Shown here one piece after another: positions 13,501 to 21,734 of a DNA stretch of 64,000 nucleotides. A program made the position numbers and the translations under genes. Location: positions 66,737,995 to 66,801,994 of the forward strand of contig NW_026262690.1 in the NCBI RefSeq assembly GCF_021869535.1. The letters run 5' to 3'. The DNA comes from Mytilus californianus (taxonomy: Eukaryota > Mollusca > Bivalvia > Mytilida > Mytilidae). Under the pieces are notes generated by a model. The model made no database searches. It was not told the origin of the DNA and was given only the letters and a program-made list of their open reading frames with translations. Within the stretch, counting starts at the first letter, position 1. Each line of letters begins with the position of its first letter.

Positions 13501-16500
13501 TGTAAAGTTTTAAGCAATAATCATAAATCGTTTTTGAGATACGGCGCGACATGTGAAAAAAATACCCCCTGTTTTAGTTACAAAGTCCCGTAACACAAAA
13601 AGTTTTAATCTTATTTTCACCAAAAAGTATACAGGTCGTTTGACCATCATAAGAAACAACTATGTTAAGTTTCATGAAATTTGGATAAGTTGTTCTCAAG
13701 TTACCGTGCGACATGTGGACGCCGGACATTTGTATACCATAACACGTCCCGTCAAAATTTTGACGGGCGTATAAAAACCTAATATTAAAAATACATTTAA
13801 ATAAAATAGCCCAATTATAAAAAAGAAGATGTGGTATGATTGCCAATGAGACAACTCTCCACAAGAGACCAAATGACACAGAAATTAACAACTATAGGTA
13901 ATTGTACGGCCTTCAACAATGAGCAAAGCCCATACCGCTTTGGTTCATAATCTTTCCTGCATCCACTGCTGTTGCAATATTCATTGAAGTGTACACTGAT
14001 GTTGCTAATGACATATCTTCATTGTTGACATTATGGCATAATTGTCTGTGTTATTTTAGTGAACTTTTCATTTTCTTTTACAGATAATTAGATATTGTAT
14101 ATACTATTTAGTATTGATGTTCGTAATAAGATCTGTACATAGAAGTGACCAATGGAGACAAGAAATGCCATTATTCCTGTCTGGTGCTAAAGTTTGTTCT
14201 CTTAACGCAAAGGTTTGTTTTATGTTGATACATTCTGAATGGTGGTTGAAAATATAGAAATATTTCAAATTCTTTGTCCTTTATTATCCTTAAAGGAGGT
14301 CTTTTGGACTTAGAAAGAAAAAGAAAGAAAGAAGAAAGCAAGCGGGGACTTAGCTGGCTTTATATTTAGACATCAAACAATAGAGTTAGCACATAGCCAT
14401 TAGGCTAATCTGCCCGCTTTGCACCAGCCTTGATGGGAATCAAACCACACTGAATTCATTTATTTATTACACATACCTGTTGTGCTTTAACAGAGATAAG
14501 TTAAACCTCAGAGAATCATGAGTTGGACCCATTACTTCAGGGAAATCAAGCAATTTCTGCTCCACAAAGCATATCATACAAGTTCAGTTATGTTAAAACT
14601 GGTGTTGCATTTAATTTTTTTAATTCCATAGTTATACTCTTATAAAGTCAGGGTATACATATGAATCATCCTGCCTGTCTTTCTATTATTATTATAGGAG
14701 CAACTATTCCAAACTATCAGATGAATGTTACGAAATTTTACACAAAAGTAGTACATTACATAAATATGTCCATGTAACAAAATAAGTTAGACATCTCAAA
14801 AGAGAGATAATGAAACTAACTCTCAAAACTAAATTTGAATACGACTCCCTTTAACATTGACCATGTACAAAATCAGAGATAACTCACCATCACCAAACAT
14901 ATTTTTACTTAGAGGTTAATGGAAAAAATACATCTTAAAATGGAAATCTTTTTGTATTATTACAATGATTGATTAAGTAGTATACATTGGTACCTAGTAA
15001 GTAGTACATGATTCTTTTGAGCCTCAAGTTTAAATTCAGTAAAGTCAAAAAAGATATTTATTGCACAAATGATAATCATAAATTCTATACAGGATAAATT
15101 CTAACTAAATTGAATATCTAAGTTGTGTATTACAGGTACACTATAATATTGCTAAGCTGAATGGTGATAAAGGTAATGCTGATATAGCTATAGAGAAATA
15201 CAGACTTGCAATAGAGTAAGTTTATCACATGTTTCTTGCTCAAAAGATGCTGTTTTAATAATTCTTTTTTTAAAAGTGTTCAGAGTTTATAGTTTTATAG
15301 AAAATATGGCCAACTAGTAGTTTATTATAGCTTTCATAAAATATCTATGTCATTAGAGCTATTCTACCAAAAAATATATTTGACAACAGATATGTTAGTT
15401 TGCCTGTCATTTACTCAGCCATTACAGGTGTTCAGAGAATGATGAGTATTCATTGGACACATGGTATAATTATTGTGGAAATAATGAGCTATTTTCATAA
15501 CTAACCCACTAAACTGTTATTTAGCACACTACTGTTGGAGAACATGTTTTTTTATGTTTATTTAAAAGTCTGTTTAACATCATTTTTATCATACAAAATC
15601 ATATCAAACATGAGTTTAAATTGAGTTAATTTTAAGACATTATTTAAAAACATAACAGTTACTGTAATTCATAATTTTTGCATTTTCATTTTTATATTAC
15701 TCTTAAGATGTTTGAGTGTATTGGAATTTGATCAAACTTTATACAAGGTTATTTATTTAACCTTCAGATTAAATGAAGAATATGACCAAGCAATGAATAA
15801 TTTAGGAAATATCTTAAAAGAGAAAGGAGACTTGAAAGAAGCAGAAAAATTGCTGTTAAAAGCTGTTAATATCAGGTATTTTATAATTTGTGGTATTGGT
15901 TTAATTAAATAGTAAAGCCATGTTTTGTTTGCTTATAAGCACTCTCTAAAAATACATGCAAATTCATAAAAAAAACATTATTTTTCATAGGCTAGAAACT
16001 TCCCTTTTCAAGTATTACAGGGAAAGAAATATGAGTCTGGCCTATAGCTTTTTCTAAGCTACAGCGTTGAAAAGTGTTTTTGTTTGTCTGCGACACTAAG
16101 GAATGCTCTTACGGTGTTGACGACAGTGTTATCTATTTGTATAAAGTTTGATATTTCAGAAGATAAATGACCTGAATACTTCATACCTTGTAAATAAATG
16201 ATTTATGCTCTGAAGTTTCTGTCAGGCATATGTCTGCTATCTTTGGCCTAATTTATAGTTATTATCACATGATTTTTTAAGTTATTATGAGTAATACAAG
16301 GACTATGTTGGGTATATATACTCATTGCAAGGTATATGTTATAAGAATAAGGAGATGTGATATGATAGCCAATGAGATAACTGTACACCAGAGACCAAAG
16401 AACTTGGATGTAAGCAACTACACATGACATTTTTATATGTATTGTCTATCATTTGTTGTTTCGAAATTATTGGTCTTTTGTTGGGCAATGTATGACAAAT

Positions 16501-19500
16501 ATATGTTGAAAAACCTCGCCTGTAATTATAAATTATGTAATTCATTGACCACTCCTGACATGTGTAACTTCAAGGCATATTTTAGCGGCGATCGATGTCT
16601 TTCAAAATTACTGCACTTTTCTTGTATCCCTGGTGCTTTCGACTGGAGAACCGTTGTACACAAGCATCACACAAGTTGGCACTCCGAGGTGGGTGGGGAG
16701 CAAGAAGGTGAACTGTGGTTTATTTTTATCAATAGTACCCCTTAAGGTACGCTAGGGGCCGTCTTGACCTTGTTGTAGGGTATGAATGATTCGTTCATTG
16801 TTGAAGACCCTACATCATCTTTTAAGATGAAGAACAGGAATAAAAGCCCTGTTCATTGATAATTTTCTATGTTTTCTATGTATTGTGTGCGATTTTGTCC
16901 CATGTACATTTACTCCATATCCTTTCATTTTCTATTAAGACAGGGTTCACCAGACCTTGACCTCATTTCATGGATCAGTGATCAACATTAAGCTTTTGTG
17001 GTTAGGCCTGTTTTTCTAATACTTTAAGCAATAAGTCAACTATATTTGGCGATAGAATGATTGGAAGATGCTAAATTCTGTCTGGCAGGGTTCATCTGGC
17101 CTTGTAACCTCATTTTCATGGTTCAATGGTCAACATTTAGTTTACATGCTAAGATCCTTTTCTTTGATAGTATCAGCAAAGCTTAACAATATTGGTGAAT
17201 AGAATAATTGCTTGGTGTATATGGCCACCATCCTGTTAGTATTACGACCACAATATTTGGTGTATGGAATGATTGTAAGGTGTACATGTCTGTCTAGCAG
17301 GGTTCATCTGGCCTTGATCTCATTTTTATTGTTCAATTGATTATGTCAAGTTTATGTGATACTAGAAGTTAAATCTTGATTTTCAATGATTTTCAACATG
17401 AAATTCAATCATGATCAGTAAAGCAAGTTGATTATATTGGAAATTTATATTTCAGAGATGATTTTGCAGCAGCTTGGATGAATCTTGGAATAGTACAAGC
17501 CTCTTTACATAAAAACAACTCAGCTGAGAAAAGTTACTATACAGCATTAAAACACAGAAAAAGATATCCAGATTGTTACTATAATCTTGGAAATATGGTA
17601 GTTATTTTTTTAATCTGTCTTGTGTATCAACTAAAGGGTTGTCCATTCAACTTATCATACTATTATCAAGTTAAAAAGTTTTGACTTTGCGGTATGTTTT
17701 ATACACCCTGAAGGTGTACATGCTATCAGGATTTTGATTTTCCAGAACTATTCACAACATTATTGTTTGATTAGTTGTAAATTACACTATAAAGGTGACA
17801 TATTTGCTTTGCTTGTATCATTTTTTGTTACACTTTGTCCTTATATCCTTAATTGCTTTTTTCTGTTCATATATATTTCTTTAAAATTTAATGTCATTAA
17901 AACTGTGAAGTAACTTCAGTAACATTATTTTTTATTGTAATCAGATAAGTATTCTTTATCTCAGTTAGAATTAAAATTACTGCTTATTATTAAAGAAGAG
18001 TTTTTTCATATCATTTCTGTAATGTTCCCCCATACCTTTTTATTAGATGTGTTGGCTGTAAACAATCAGCAGTACAAATTACCCATCCATTATCTGTTTA
18101 TAACAAGTTCGTTTATTATAATTCACATGTAAAATTTCATATTTTGAATTATTCTGAAAAGTGTATCATTTGTTTTGCTGTTTTGACAGTATCTTGAGAT
18201 GGGGAAAAACCAATTAGCAATACAAGCCTTCAGAAATGCTACACAACAGAAACCAGACCATGTAAATGCCTGGGGAAATATGGTTATTCTCTTAGATAAT
18301 ATAGGTATGTATCTGTGTTTTATATGTTCAAGAACAGGATGACGACTAAGCTCAGTTGTGTTTTATCAAAAGTAAAGTTTACTGTTTCATTCAAGTAATA
18401 TTACATTTATATGGTTTTTAAGACTAGTTAAAAAATTTTGCAAGCAACAGTTTGAATTGAATTATTGCCTCTATTTTCAATATTCATTTGTCAACTGATA
18501 AAGTAATTGCACATTTGCAAGGAATTTTGTGTACACTGTATAATAGCTCTCTGTTTTGTTTTATGATTGTAGGATTAACCACAGAAGCAGAAAAAGTTGG
18601 TAAAGAAGCTTTGCAATATAACAGTGATCCTTCCTTGTTGTTTAACTTAGCCAATGTTTTGGGTAAACAAGATAAGTTCAAAGAAAGTGAAGTTGTCTTC
18701 TTGAAAGCTATACAACAAAGTAGTAAAGATTCCAGAATGTATGCCAATTTAGGTAAGTATTATTGAACTATGTTACATATACATGAAGTGTATATAGAAA
18801 AGGTTACTTGTATGTTGGACAGCATATTTATACAATATTAGGTCAATGTAAGAAAAATATCAGCTTTTTTTCTGTATAGATATCAAGTTAACATCATTTC
18901 ACCTGATAAGTTAGACTATTTACTAAAAACTTTGTAAAATCCCTGACTTATTAAATTCTGACAAAATAGTTTGATGGTTAGACTTTAAAAATTGTATACG
19001 TTTTATATGATAGAACTGTACTTTACAATCTTTGGGTCTAGGAGACAAAGTAGTGTTTGTTAGTCTAGGTTTAGATGACTGATTTCTCTTGTGATTGATT
19101 GATGTAGGTGACTAAGTGGTCTAGGTCTTGTTGACTGATTTCTCTTGTGATTGATTGATGTAGGTGACTAAGTGGTCTAGGTTTAGATGACTGATTTCTC
19201 TTGTGATTGATTGATGTAGGTGACTAAGTGGTCTAGGTCTAGTTGACTGATTTCTCTTGTGATTGATTGATGTAGGTGACTAAGTGGTCTAGGTCTAGTT
19301 GACTGATTTCTCTTGTGATTGATTGATGTAGGTGACTAAGTGGTCTAGGTTTAGATGACTGATTTCTCTTGTGATTGATTGATGTAGGTGACTAAGTGGT
19401 CTAGGTCTAGTTGACTGATTTCTCTTGTGATTGATTGATGTAGGTGACTAAGTGGTCTAGGTCTAGTTGACTGATTTCTCTTGTGATTGATTGATGTAGG

Positions 19501-21734
19501 TGACTAAGTGGTCTAGGTCTAGATGACTGATTTCTCTTGTGATTGATTGATGTAGGTGACTAAGTTGTCTAGGTCTAGATGACTGATTTCTCTTGTGATT
19601 GATTGATGTAGGTGACTAAGTGGTCTAGGTCTAGATGACTGATTTCTCTTGTGATTGATTGATGTAGGTGACTAAGTGGTCTAGGTGTACTTTACTTATT
19701 TGTCTTGTGATTGATTGATGTAGGTGACTAAGTGGTCTAGGTCTAGATGGCTGATTTCTCTTGTGATTGATTGATGTAGGTGACTAAGTGGTCTAGGTCT
19801 AGATGACTGATTTCTCTTGTGATTGATTGATGTAGGTGACTAAGTGGTCTAGGTGTACTTGACTGATTTCTCTTGTGATTGATTGATGTAGGTGACTAAG
19901 TGGTCTAGGTGTACTTGACTTGTGATTGATTGATGTAGGTGACTAAGTGGTCACTGGCCTTTGTTAGTCTTGTATCATTTTTAATTTTAGTTTCCTGTGT
20001 ATAATTTGGAGTTTAGTATGACGTCCATTATCACTGAACTAGTATACATATTTGTTTAGGGGCCAGCTGAAGGACGCCTACGGATGCGGGAGTTTCTCGC
20101 TGCATTGAAGACCCATTGGTGGCCTTCGGCTGTTGTCTGCTCTATGATCGGGTTGTTGTCTCTTTGACACATTCCCCATTTCCATTCTCAATTTTAGGTG
20201 TACTTGACTTATTTGACTTGTAGATAATTGGTATAGTTAACTTGTGATTAATTGATATATGATACTAAAGATATTTTATTCCAATTAAAGGCCCCATGAA
20301 GAGCAAAGTAATTTATTACAATGATTTTAATAATTGACACAATAATTTTGATAATTATATATAAATATGAATATAATCATCTCAATTCTAAGATCTTAAA
20401 CCACAGCCAGACCAGAGCCATAAGCATATAAGTAAAAAGCATAACAGTTATATATAATATTAACAGGCATATATTCTTAATGGGTTACATATAAACATAT
20501 CTGTACTATATTGATAGTTTTCTGAGTTCAAAACATTTATTAATATAAATTGAATAATTTTCAACAACTCTAGGTTTTCTTGACACTTGTGTTTAACATT
20601 TCGAAATTTTTACAACTTATCAAAAGTTTATCATATAACTATTTTCTCAAGAGATTATAAAGGGGACATTGACATATAAAATGTTCTTCGTCTTCAACTT
20701 TATCCATGTGACACATTTTGTCTGCCTGTCTGTCCTGCTTCGTGTCTGGGGCATGACTGTTGTCATGTCATGTCAGTTGCATAACTTTTTGTATGGTAGA
20801 ACTTAGGTTGACCAGACTATGTATATGAATTCGAAATGGGAAGTCGGTGTGTCACATTGCAAAGTCTGGTCCATGTGACCTTAACATTGACAGTTGACCT
20901 CTGTGATAGTAAAACCTTGATTGCTTGGTATGGGAAGTTGATGTGTCACATACTTAAACTAGGTCATTCGACCTTGAATTCAACCTTTTACCTCCAAAAA
21001 GGTTGCTGTGACCTAAGTTTTGACCTTTGACATTGATGTCAGTAAAATTTTGTGTAATTTAAAAAAAAAATTACATATTTGGACAGTTGTCAGGTATTTG
21101 CAATAATACAATAATACATGCAATCATTAAATTCAGAATTTACAATAGACTATCCTCAGACATTTTTCCTGAGTATAATTCTGTCAGATTGAATTACCAG
21201 TAACCATGTGTCAACCTCACACAGAGGCAATGATTATATAAAATGAACATGCTGAAAGCCAAAAATCTAAAACTCACTTTGTCTTGATTCTGAATTTTAA
21301 TCTGCTGCCGTGCAACAACTAAAATGCATGTGCAGGGGGTATATGTCATACTATGCAGACAGCGTTAGTTTTAGTAAGGGTCTAAGTGGTTAAATGGTTT
21401 GGTTGGCTGAGTAATCTAGATGGCCCAAGGTAAGTTATTGGTCTATGTTACTGAGTCACCTAGGGAGCTGATTGGCCTATGTGGCTGATTGTTTTAGGTA
21501 GCTGGTCACAGGTCTGTACAGACCAAATGTCAATACAGTAAAAAAAATTATGTGCACATCCCACTGAAATGTTGAAAAATTCTGTTTTCAGGTGTTTTGT
21601 ACCACAGATGGGGTAAATTTGAAGCTGCCGTCAAAGCTTATACCACAGCATTACAGTTGGATCCATCATTAGATACCACCAAGGATAACTTACGGATGGT
21701 CCATAGAAAAATGGAGAAGGCACAGAGAAAATAA
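4237..21734 (+). CDS. TMTC4: TMTC4: ER membrane O-mannosyltransferase with TPR repeats (complete, 15 exons)
   Basis: Spliced CDS join: 4237-4586, 6540-6753, 8077-8164, 9165-9280, 9739-9840, 10686-10850, 11259-11461, 12849-13023, 14084-14212, 15136-15215, 15768-15875, 17456-17597, 18190-18304, 18573-18752, 21592-21734 (2310 nt, 769 aa). All introns are GT-AG and phases agree throughout. The start is fixed by an in-frame TGA directly upstream (4231-4233) and a G at -3. Residues: cytosolic tail 1-45, first membrane segment about 46-62, luminal acidic motif DGDFVFDDSEA (63-73), several further hydrophobic segments to about 500, a DUF1736 region around WRIMGSTTPTF and WWLCFDWSMGCIP (about 305-390), then TPR repeats from about 515 to the end. 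The length matches vertebrate TMTC4 (about 740-760 aa), and the stretches FDDSEA, HHDFWG, KSYRPLTVLTFR and NLGNILKE point to paralogue 4. The family glycosylates cadherins with O-mannose in the ER and TMTC4 is linked to ER calcium handling; that is family knowledge, not shown here. The large introns carry many repeats. Confidence 0.95.
4712..5238. mobile_element. TIR element with (CCGT)n microsatellite, in TMTC4 intron 1
   Basis: Bounded by an 11 bp perfect terminal inverted repeat, TAGTCCCCTAC at 4712 and GTAGGGGACTA ending at 5238. The left part has a (CCGT/CTGT)n microsatellite (about 4757-4800). An 81 bp internal direct duplication is marked by ctagaattaaatttttgatg at 4951 and 5032. No coding capacity. 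The plan (inverted ends, short core repeats, CCGT/ACGG microsatellite) resembles the bivalve pearl/Helentron-like nonautonomous elements. Confidence 0.8.
5724..5815. repeat. Short tandem array, 27-28 bp, partly palindromic unit
   Basis: aactatttgacc or a close variant recurs at about 5724, 5751, 5779 and 5804. Within a unit, aactatttgac and gtcaatagtt form a near-palindrome. Lies in TMTC4 intron 1. Confidence 0.65.
6044..6183. mobile_element. Fold-back element, 42 bp inverted arms
   Basis: 6044-6085 and 6142-6183 are inverted copies of each other with two mismatches. A second small inverted pair (attgccct / agggcaat) lies in the loop. The transcript could fold into one long hairpin. Looks like a miniature fold-back transposon in TMTC4 intron 1. 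Confidence 0.8.
6540..6753 (+). CDS. TMTC4: TMTC4 coding exon 2 (residues 117-188)
   Basis: Acceptor ...tcaattcag; completes the split Arg and reads WSYSLAGGLYPMNFHIINII, a membrane helix, then LFAVHPVHTES up to donor gtacgt at 6754. Phase 0 exit. Confidence 0.95.
7227..7694. mobile_element. TIR element (TAGGTGTAATACCACCA ends)
   Basis: A 17 bp perfect terminal inverted repeat, TAGGTGTAATACCACCA at 7227 and its complement ending at 7694. The terminal TA on both sides could be a TA target duplication, which would fit a Tc1/mariner- or PIF-type miniature element. No coding capacity. TMTC4 intron 2. Confidence 0.75.
8077..8164 (+). CDS. TMTC4: TMTC4 coding exon 3 (residues 189-217)
   Basis: Follows ...tttattacag. 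Encodes IAAVVGRADLLCALFFILSF, the conserved VVGRADLLCALFF stretch of TMTC4, and ends one base into a codon before gtaggc. Confidence 0.95.
8783..8984. mobile_element. Miniature TIR element (TACTGTGGATTCAT ends)
   Basis: A 202 bp element with a perfect 14 bp terminal inverted repeat, TACTGTGGATTCAT / ATGAATCCACAGTA. No coding capacity. Related subterminal words (attttcgtgg) recur at about 45293-45457. This end sequence is common in bivalve genomes as I recall. Confidence 0.75.
9165..9280 (+). CDS. TMTC4: TMTC4 coding exon 4 (residues 218-256)
   Basis: Follows ...atatttcag. Encodes DVDDESLYRPSS and a hydrophobic helix ending in SVMCKEQGITVI, the conserved CKEQGITV motif, before gtaagt. Confidence 0.95.
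9739..9840 (+). CDS. TMTC4: TMTC4 coding exon 5 (residues 257-290)
   Basis: Phase 0 on both sides. Reads GIISAYDILIICKIDLLEII and a polar tail ending ADEQ before gtaaat. Matches the AVFDILVIGKFNVLEIV region of vertebrate TMTC4. Confidence 0.93.
10065..10420. repeat. Probable repeat remnant
   Basis: The words taagaagaacctgctaaaca and gtggcatccattgtgttctt resemble a repeat I remember from mussel sequences. There are no boundaries and no second copy in this window. The open frame at 10065-10313 starts in a poly-A stretch and is not a credible gene. Confidence 0.3.
10686..10850 (+). CDS. TMTC4: TMTC4 coding exon 6 (residues 291-345)
   Basis: Follows ...ttttttttcag. Encodes a membrane helix, then TTRWRIMGSTTPTFQVFDNP, the start of the DUF1736 region, to donor gtaaga. 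Confidence 0.95.
11259..11461 (+). CDS. TMTC4: TMTC4 coding exon 7 (residues 346-413)
   Basis: Follows ...tttttcag. Reads ALNYNYLYSINSWLLVNPWW then LCFDWSMGCIPVIESLSDWR, the most conserved part of DUF1736, and a membrane helix. Ends in a split Arg codon before gtaacc. Confidence 0.95.
12043..12662. mobile_element. TIR element (TAAGGTAGCAATACACAGTTA-type ends)
   Basis: The left end TAAGGTAGCAATACACAGTT and the inverted right end (GTAGCAATATACAGTTAGG after reversal) match over about 20 bp with few differences. TA at both outer edges is a possible target duplication. No coding capacity. TMTC4 intron 7. Confidence 0.7.
12849..13023 (+). CDS. TMTC4: TMTC4 coding exon 8 (residues 413-471)
   Basis: Follows ...tgatttacag. 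Completes Arg and reads NITMALAFLIIPFLPATNLF then FRVGFVIAERALYLPTAGFC, strongly conserved in TMTC4. Ends KDKRE before gtaaaa, phase 0. Confidence 0.95.
13160..13790. mobile_element. Repeat element with 156-162 bp tandem core and terminal palindrome
   Basis: acatgtg preceded by (g)gcgcgac-like sequence recurs at 13231, 13387, 13549 and 13711 (spacing 156, 162, 162), each unit containing tcataaatcgtttttgagat-like words. The right end carries a perfect 20 bp palindrome, 13748-13767 (cccgtcaaaa / ttttgacggg). Because 162 is a multiple of three, one reverse frame stays open over three units and encodes a repeated 54-residue peptide; this is a by-product of the array. Confidence 0.75.
13812..13940 (-). 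mobile_element. Retroposon copy, reverse orientation
   Basis: Reverse complement of the 1500-1796 family. It starts with agaagatgtggtatgattgc and caatgagacaactctcc, then runs through accaaatgacacagaaatta to ggccttcaacaatgagca. 5' truncated relative to the family. Confidence 0.65.
14084..14212 (+). CDS. TMTC4: TMTC4 coding exon 9 (residues 472-514)
   Basis: Follows ...cttttacag. Encodes the last membrane helix (IIRYCIYYLVLMFVIRSVHR) and the linker SDQWRQEMPLFLSGAKVC into the TPR domain. Phase 0 both sides; donor gtttgt. Confidence 0.94.
15136..15215 (+). CDS. TMTC4: TMTC4 coding exon 10 (residues 515-541), first TPR
   Basis: Follows ...gtattacag. Reads VHYNIAKLNGDKGNADIAIE and KYRLAIE, a TPR helix pair, ending in a split Glu codon before gtaagt. 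Confidence 0.94.
15768..15875 (+). CDS. TMTC4: TMTC4 coding exon 11 (residues 541-577), TPR
   Basis: Follows ...accttcag. Reads LNEEYDQAMNNLGNILKEKG and LKEAEKLLLKAVNI, a canonical TPR. Donor gtattt. Confidence 0.95.
16344..16400 (-). mobile_element. Retroposon fragment, reverse orientation
   Basis: Diverged reverse copy of the family end: ggagatgtgatatgatagcc, aatgagataactgtacacca, gagaccaaag. Short and weakly bounded. Confidence 0.5.
16745..17345 (+). repeat. Repeat element shared with 38430-38640, with internal tandem core
   Basis: The left part has a gttgaagaccctacatca, agatgaagaacaggaataaa, gattttgtcccatg order that also occurs at 38430-38640. The right part is tandem: cagggttcaccagacc at 16941, cagggttcatctggcc at 17096 and 17298, each followed by ttg...ctcattt and ggttca/atggtcaac-like words. 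TMTC4 intron 11. Confidence 0.6.
17456..17597 (+). CDS. TMTC4: TMTC4 coding exon 12 (residues 577-624), TPR
   Basis: Follows ...tatatttcag. Reads RDDFAAAWMNLGIVQASLHK then KSYYTALKHRKRYPDCYYNL, conserved in TMTC4. Phase 0 exit before gtagtt; the frame continues into the intron only by chance. Confidence 0.95.
18190..18304 (+). CDS. TMTC4: TMTC4 coding exon 13 (residues 625-663), TPR
   Basis: Follows ...gttttgacag. Reads YLEMGKNQLAIQAFRNATQQ, KPDHVNAWGNMVILLDNI, ending in a split Gly codon before gtatgt. Confidence 0.95.
18573..18752 (+). CDS. TMTC4: TMTC4 coding exon 14 (residues 663-723), TPR
   Basis: Follows ...atgattgtag. Reads LTTEAEKVGKEALQYNSDPS, FNLANVLGKQDKFKESEVVF, ending in a split Gly codon before gtaagt. 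Confidence 0.95.
19060..19951 (+). repeat. Minisatellite, 56 bp unit, 16 copies, in TMTC4 intron 14
   Basis: gtgattgattgatgtaggtg recurs at 19091, 19147, 19203 and so on at exactly 56 bp to 19875, with the last at 19922 (47 bp, short unit). Sixteen occurrences. Most units differ only at the last bases (tctagatgact / tctagttgact / tgtacttgact). The high identity indicates recent amplification. The repeats are head-to-tail without unique spacers. Confidence 0.95.
20057..20197 (+). mobile_element. Retroposon-like repeat (gaccctttga / cacattccccatttcc end)
   Basis: Carries ggggccagctgaaggacgcc, gatgcgggagtttctcgct, gttgttgtctctttgacac and attccccatttccattctc. I recall this sequence as abundant in mussel transcripts and genomic DNA. 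There is no second copy in the window to confirm its edges. Confidence 0.5.
20790..21045 (+). repeat. Degenerate repeat with two related half-units
   Basis: atgggaagtcggtgtgtcac / atgggaagttgatgtgtcac recur about 100 bp apart, each followed by a 'ggtc...gacctt' run. Edges unclear. Confidence 0.4.
21592..21734 (+). CDS. TMTC4: TMTC4 terminal coding exon 15 (residues 723-769 and stop)
   Basis: Follows ...ctgttttcag. Reads VLYHRWGKFEAAVKAYTTAL, QLDPSLDTTKDNLRMVHRKM, ending EKAQRK and TAA at 21732-21734. Ends like vertebrate TMTC4, whose last TPR is followed by a basic tail. Confidence 0.95.

Noticed and set aside
13124-13552. 142-codon reverse open frame
   Set aside because: It lies wholly in the 156-162 bp tandem array and encodes the repeat itself; there is no similarity to a known protein and no splice context.
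16437-16745. 102-codon forward frame in TMTC4 intron 11
   Set aside because: Unrelated to TMTC4, between two repeat fragments, no recognisable domain.
19060-19951. Regularly spaced repeats considered as a CRISPR array
   Set aside because: Units are contiguous 56 bp head-to-tail copies without unique spacers, in an intron of an animal gene.
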